From Paratractidigestivibacter sp963611755 (lineage in GTDB: Bacteria > Actinomycetota > Coriobacteriia > Coriobacteriales > Atopobiaceae), in NCBI GenBank assembly GCA_963611755.1, contig CAVDTK010000107.1, positions 1 through 7,933 of the forward strand: a stretch of 7,933 nucleotides of DNA, written 5' to 3'. The notes beneath the pieces were generated by a model. It did no database searches, was not told where the DNA came from, and was given only the letters and a program-made list of their open reading frames with translations. Positions 6,501 through 7,933 of this stretch are shown here, one piece after another. Position 1 is the first letter of the stretch. Each line of letters starts with the position of its first letter. The translations under genes were made by a program, and so were the position numbers.

Positions 6501-7556
6501 CTAGCCCTCGTAGCCGTTGGGGTTGTGGGACTGCCAGTTCCAGGAGTCGCGGCACATCTCGTCGATGCCGTACTTGGCCTCCCAGCCCATGAGGACCTTG
6601 GCCTTGGAGCAGTCGGCGTAGTTGGCGGTCACGTCGCCGGGGCGGCGCGGGTCGACGACGTAGGGGATCTCCTTGCCGCAGGCCTTGCCAAAGGCGGTGA
6701 TGATCTCCAGGACCGAGGTGCCCGTGCCGGTGCCCAGGTTGAAGATCTCGACGCCCTCGCGGCCGTTCATCCAGGCCAGGGCAGCCGCGTGGCCGCTCGC
6801 CAGGTCGCAAACGTGGATGTAGTCGCGCACGCCGGTGCCGTCGGGGGTGTCGTAGTCGTTGCCAAAGACGTGGACGGCCTCACGCTTGCCGATGGCGGTC
6901 TGCGCGACGTAGGGCACCAGGTTGTTGGGGATGCCCTTGGGGTCTTCTCCCATAAGGCCGCTGGGGTGGGCACCGATGGGGTTGAAGTAGCGGAGAAGCA
7001 CGACGTTCCACTCGGAGTCGGCGGTGTGGAGGTCGGTCAGGATCTGCTCGATCATCCACTTGGTCCAGCCGTAGGGGTTGGTCGCGGGCTTCTTGGGGCT
7101 GGCTTCGGTCAGGGGCAGCGAGTCGGGGTCGCCGTAGACGGTGGCCGAGCTGGAGAAGATGATCGACTTGCAGCCGTGCTCGCGCATGACGTCGACCAAG
7201 GTCAGCGTGTTGCCGATGTTGTTGGAGTAGTACTCGACGGGCTTGGAGACGGACTCGCCCACGGCCTTGAAGCCGGCGAAGTGGATCACGCGGTCAATCT
7301 TGTTCTCGTCGAAGATGCACTCCAGGGCCTCGCGGTCGTTGACGTCGGCGCGGTAGAAGGACAGGCGCGCGGCGGCCTCGGGGCCGACGATGGTGTCGAT
7401 GCGGTCAAGGACCTTCTCGGACGCGTTGGACAGGTCGTCGACAATGACGACCTGGTAGCCGTCCTGGAGAAGCTCGACGACGGTGTGGCTGCCGATGAAG
7501 CCGGCGCCGCCGGTGACCAGCACGCAGGTGTCTTTGGGGGCAAGGTTCTCGCTCAT
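6501..7556 (-). CDS. galE: UDP-glucose 4-epimerase (GalE)
   Basis: NAD-dependent epimerase of the extended short-chain dehydrogenase family that interconverts UDP-glucose and UDP-galactose, and in some members UDP-GlcNAc and UDP-GalNAc, for galactose use and wall or capsule polymers. The 351 residues include the NAD-binding TGGAGFIG (15-22), HFAGFKAVGESV (92-103), catalytic Ser137 in SSSATVYGD, the YxxxK pair Tyr162 and Lys166 in NPYGWTK, RYFNPIGAHPSG (189-200), RDYIHV (244-249) and the C-terminal WQSHNPNGY. The C-terminal part aligns without gaps to E. coli GalE and places Asn312 where E. coli has Tyr299, the residue known to restrict the pocket against N-acetylated sugars. The ATG at 7556 has AAAGGA five bases before it. 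It is first in a run with the prenyl synthase and the peptidoglycan-binding protein. Confidence 0.96.
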   Translation of the reverse strand: MSENLAPKDTCVLVTGGAGFIGSHTVVELLQDGYQVVIVDDLSNASEKVLDRIDTIVGPEAAARLSFYRADVNDREALECIFDENKIDRVIHFAGFKAVGESVSKPVEYYSNNIGNTLTLVDVMREHGCKSIIFSSSATVYGDPDSLPLTEASPKKPATNPYGWTKWMIEQILTDLHTADSEWNVVLLRYFNPIGAHPSGLMGEDPKGIPNNLVPYVAQTAIGKREAVHVFGNDYDTPDGTGVRDYIHVCDLASGHAAALAWMNGREGVEIFNLGTGTGTSVLEIITAFGKACGKEIPYVVDPRRPGDVTANYADCSKAKVLMGWEAKYGIDEMCRDSWNWQSHNPNGYEG

Positions 7557-7598
7557 GGGAGTCCTTTCGATTGAGCCGCTTGGTTAGGCTAGCCCCCT

Positions 7599-7604
7599 AG
7601 TATA
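7599..7604 (-). promoter_or_regulatory. Candidate -10 box (TATACT) for the galE operon
   Basis: TATACT on the minus strand matches TATAAT at five of six positions and lies 42 bases before the galE ATG, giving a leader of about 35 bases. No clear -35 box is seen at 16-18 bases upstream. That place borders the first unit of the 42-base repeat array, so an activator or a repeat-bound protein could substitute for a -35 element; this last point is inference. Confidence 0.45.
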
Positions 7605-7636
7605 CGTCCGAGTTGTGGCGCTTTGGTTCCTCTCCG

Positions 7637-7902
7637 TTTCAATTTGCGGGGTTGTCTGATGGCCGCGGCGGCCGGACCTTTCAATTCTCGGGGTTGTCTG
7701 ATGGTCGCGGCTTCCGTTCCTTTCACTTTGAGGGGTTGTCTGATAGTTCGAGGGTCTTCTCCTTTCAAATCCAGGGGTTGTCTGATGGTTGGGAATCAGA
7801 CAACCCCTGGATTTGAAAGGAGAAGGGCTTCTCGGCATCAGACAGCCCTCGAATTTGAAAGCGAGACGGGCCGCGGGCATCAGACAACCACGTTTTTTGC
7901 AA
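7637..7902. repeat. Array of seven 42-base units: four direct, three inverted, head to head
   Basis: A 24-base core of the form TTTCAA-N6-GGGGTTGTCTGAT recurs with exact 42-base spacing. Plus-strand cores are at 7637-7660, 7679-7702, 7721-7744 and 7763-7786; inverted cores are at 7795-7818, 7837-7860 and 7879-7902. TGTCTGAT is invariant in all seven, GGTTGTCTGAT in six. Between cores are 18-base segments that differ from unit to unit and are mostly GC-rich; the two halves are joined by only 8 bases (7787-7794). The outermost inverted core (7879-7902) is the most degenerate. The array fills the region upstream of the galE promoter, which holds no convincing gene. The size suits neither CRISPR (cores and spacers too short, mixed orientation) nor an insertion sequence. 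Possible roles include a protein-binding array, a structured RNA or a mobile intergenic repeat family; none is shown by the sequence. Confidence 0.93.
7756..7825. repeat. 31-base perfect inverted repeat at the centre of the array
   Basis: Bases 7756-7786 are exactly complementary to 7795-7825 around the 8-base loop GGTTGGGA. The match covers a whole 24-base core plus seven bases of the adjoining variable segment (CTTCTCC), whereas the next pair of units outward matches only in the core. Transcribed from either strand this would give a very stable stem, but no T run follows it, so it is not a standard terminator. A further small palindrome, GAGAAG-GG-CTTCTC, overlaps its right end at 7820-7833. 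Confidence 0.95.
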
Positions 7903-7933
7903 TGGGCTCGGGCGGTGAGGGGGGCAAAGGGTC

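Noticed and set aside
4929..7574. An 881-codon open frame on the plus strand, opposite galE, the prenyl synthase and the peptidoglycan-binding gene
   Set aside because: It is the antisense shadow of three well-supported genes in GC-rich DNA, where strong G/C preference at third codon positions leaves few stops on the other strand. The translation is low-complexity (Val, Gly, Asp, Ala) with no recognisable domain.
7613..7816. A 67-codon plus-strand frame of FQFxGLSDG repeats within the array
   Set aside because: It starts with TTG without a ribosome binding site, and its repetition follows from the 42-base DNA period. It ends in the inverted half of the array. Not counted as a gene without evidence of translation.
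7584..7880. A 98-codon minus-strand frame through the array (HQTTPxxER repeats)
   Set aside because: No ribosome binding site before its ATG. It would run across the likely galE promoter, and its pattern changes at the inversion point, as expected for DNA repeats read by chance.
7637..7902. CRISPR array
   Set aside because: Cores of 24 bases vary between copies, intervals are only 18 bases, the last three units are inverted, and no cas gene is seen.

Overview
The window is GC-rich DNA in which every recognised protein gene lies on the minus strand and the one RNA gene on the plus strand. The gene families are bacterial. The base composition, the glmU-prs pair, the tRNA with an encoded CCA end and the look of the proteins suggest a high-GC Gram-positive, most likely an anaerobic actinobacterium of the Coriobacteriia (Collinsella/Olsenella type). 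That assignment is by resemblance only and has moderate confidence.

Layout, read in the direction of transcription from the right edge: (1) about 330 bases (7557-7933) with no convincing gene but an ordered repeat array: four direct units and three inverted units on an exact 42-base period, meeting at a 31-base perfect inverted repeat. (2) A compact three-gene run, galE (7556-6501), a polyprenyl diphosphate synthase (6491-5445) and a protein with two peptidoglycan-binding repeats (5408-4470). (3) A plus-strand tRNA-Gln(UUG) at 4301-4375 with its own promoter and a strong terminator. The terminator sits between the convergent tRNA and peptidoglycan-binding genes. (4) glmU (4141-2750) and prs (2747-1749), two bases apart, closed by a classical hairpin terminator at 1668-1700. 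(5) pth (1450-881), apparently with its own leader. (6) The first 249 codons of an NfnA/SudB/PyrK-type FAD/NAD-binding [2Fe-2S] subunit, which runs off the left edge.

The functions fit a cell-envelope and nucleotide-sugar theme. GlmU makes UDP-GlcNAc, GalE epimerises UDP-sugars (its substrate-gating residue is Asn rather than the Tyr of E. coli GalE), the prenyl synthase makes isoprenoid chains that can serve as lipid carriers or quinone tails, and the next protein carries peptidoglycan-binding folds. Prs supplies PRPP, Pth recycles peptidyl-tRNA, and the NfnA-like subunit belongs to anaerobic redox metabolism.

The genes are ordinary housekeeping genes. The feature least explained by known families is the 42-base repeat array upstream of galE.
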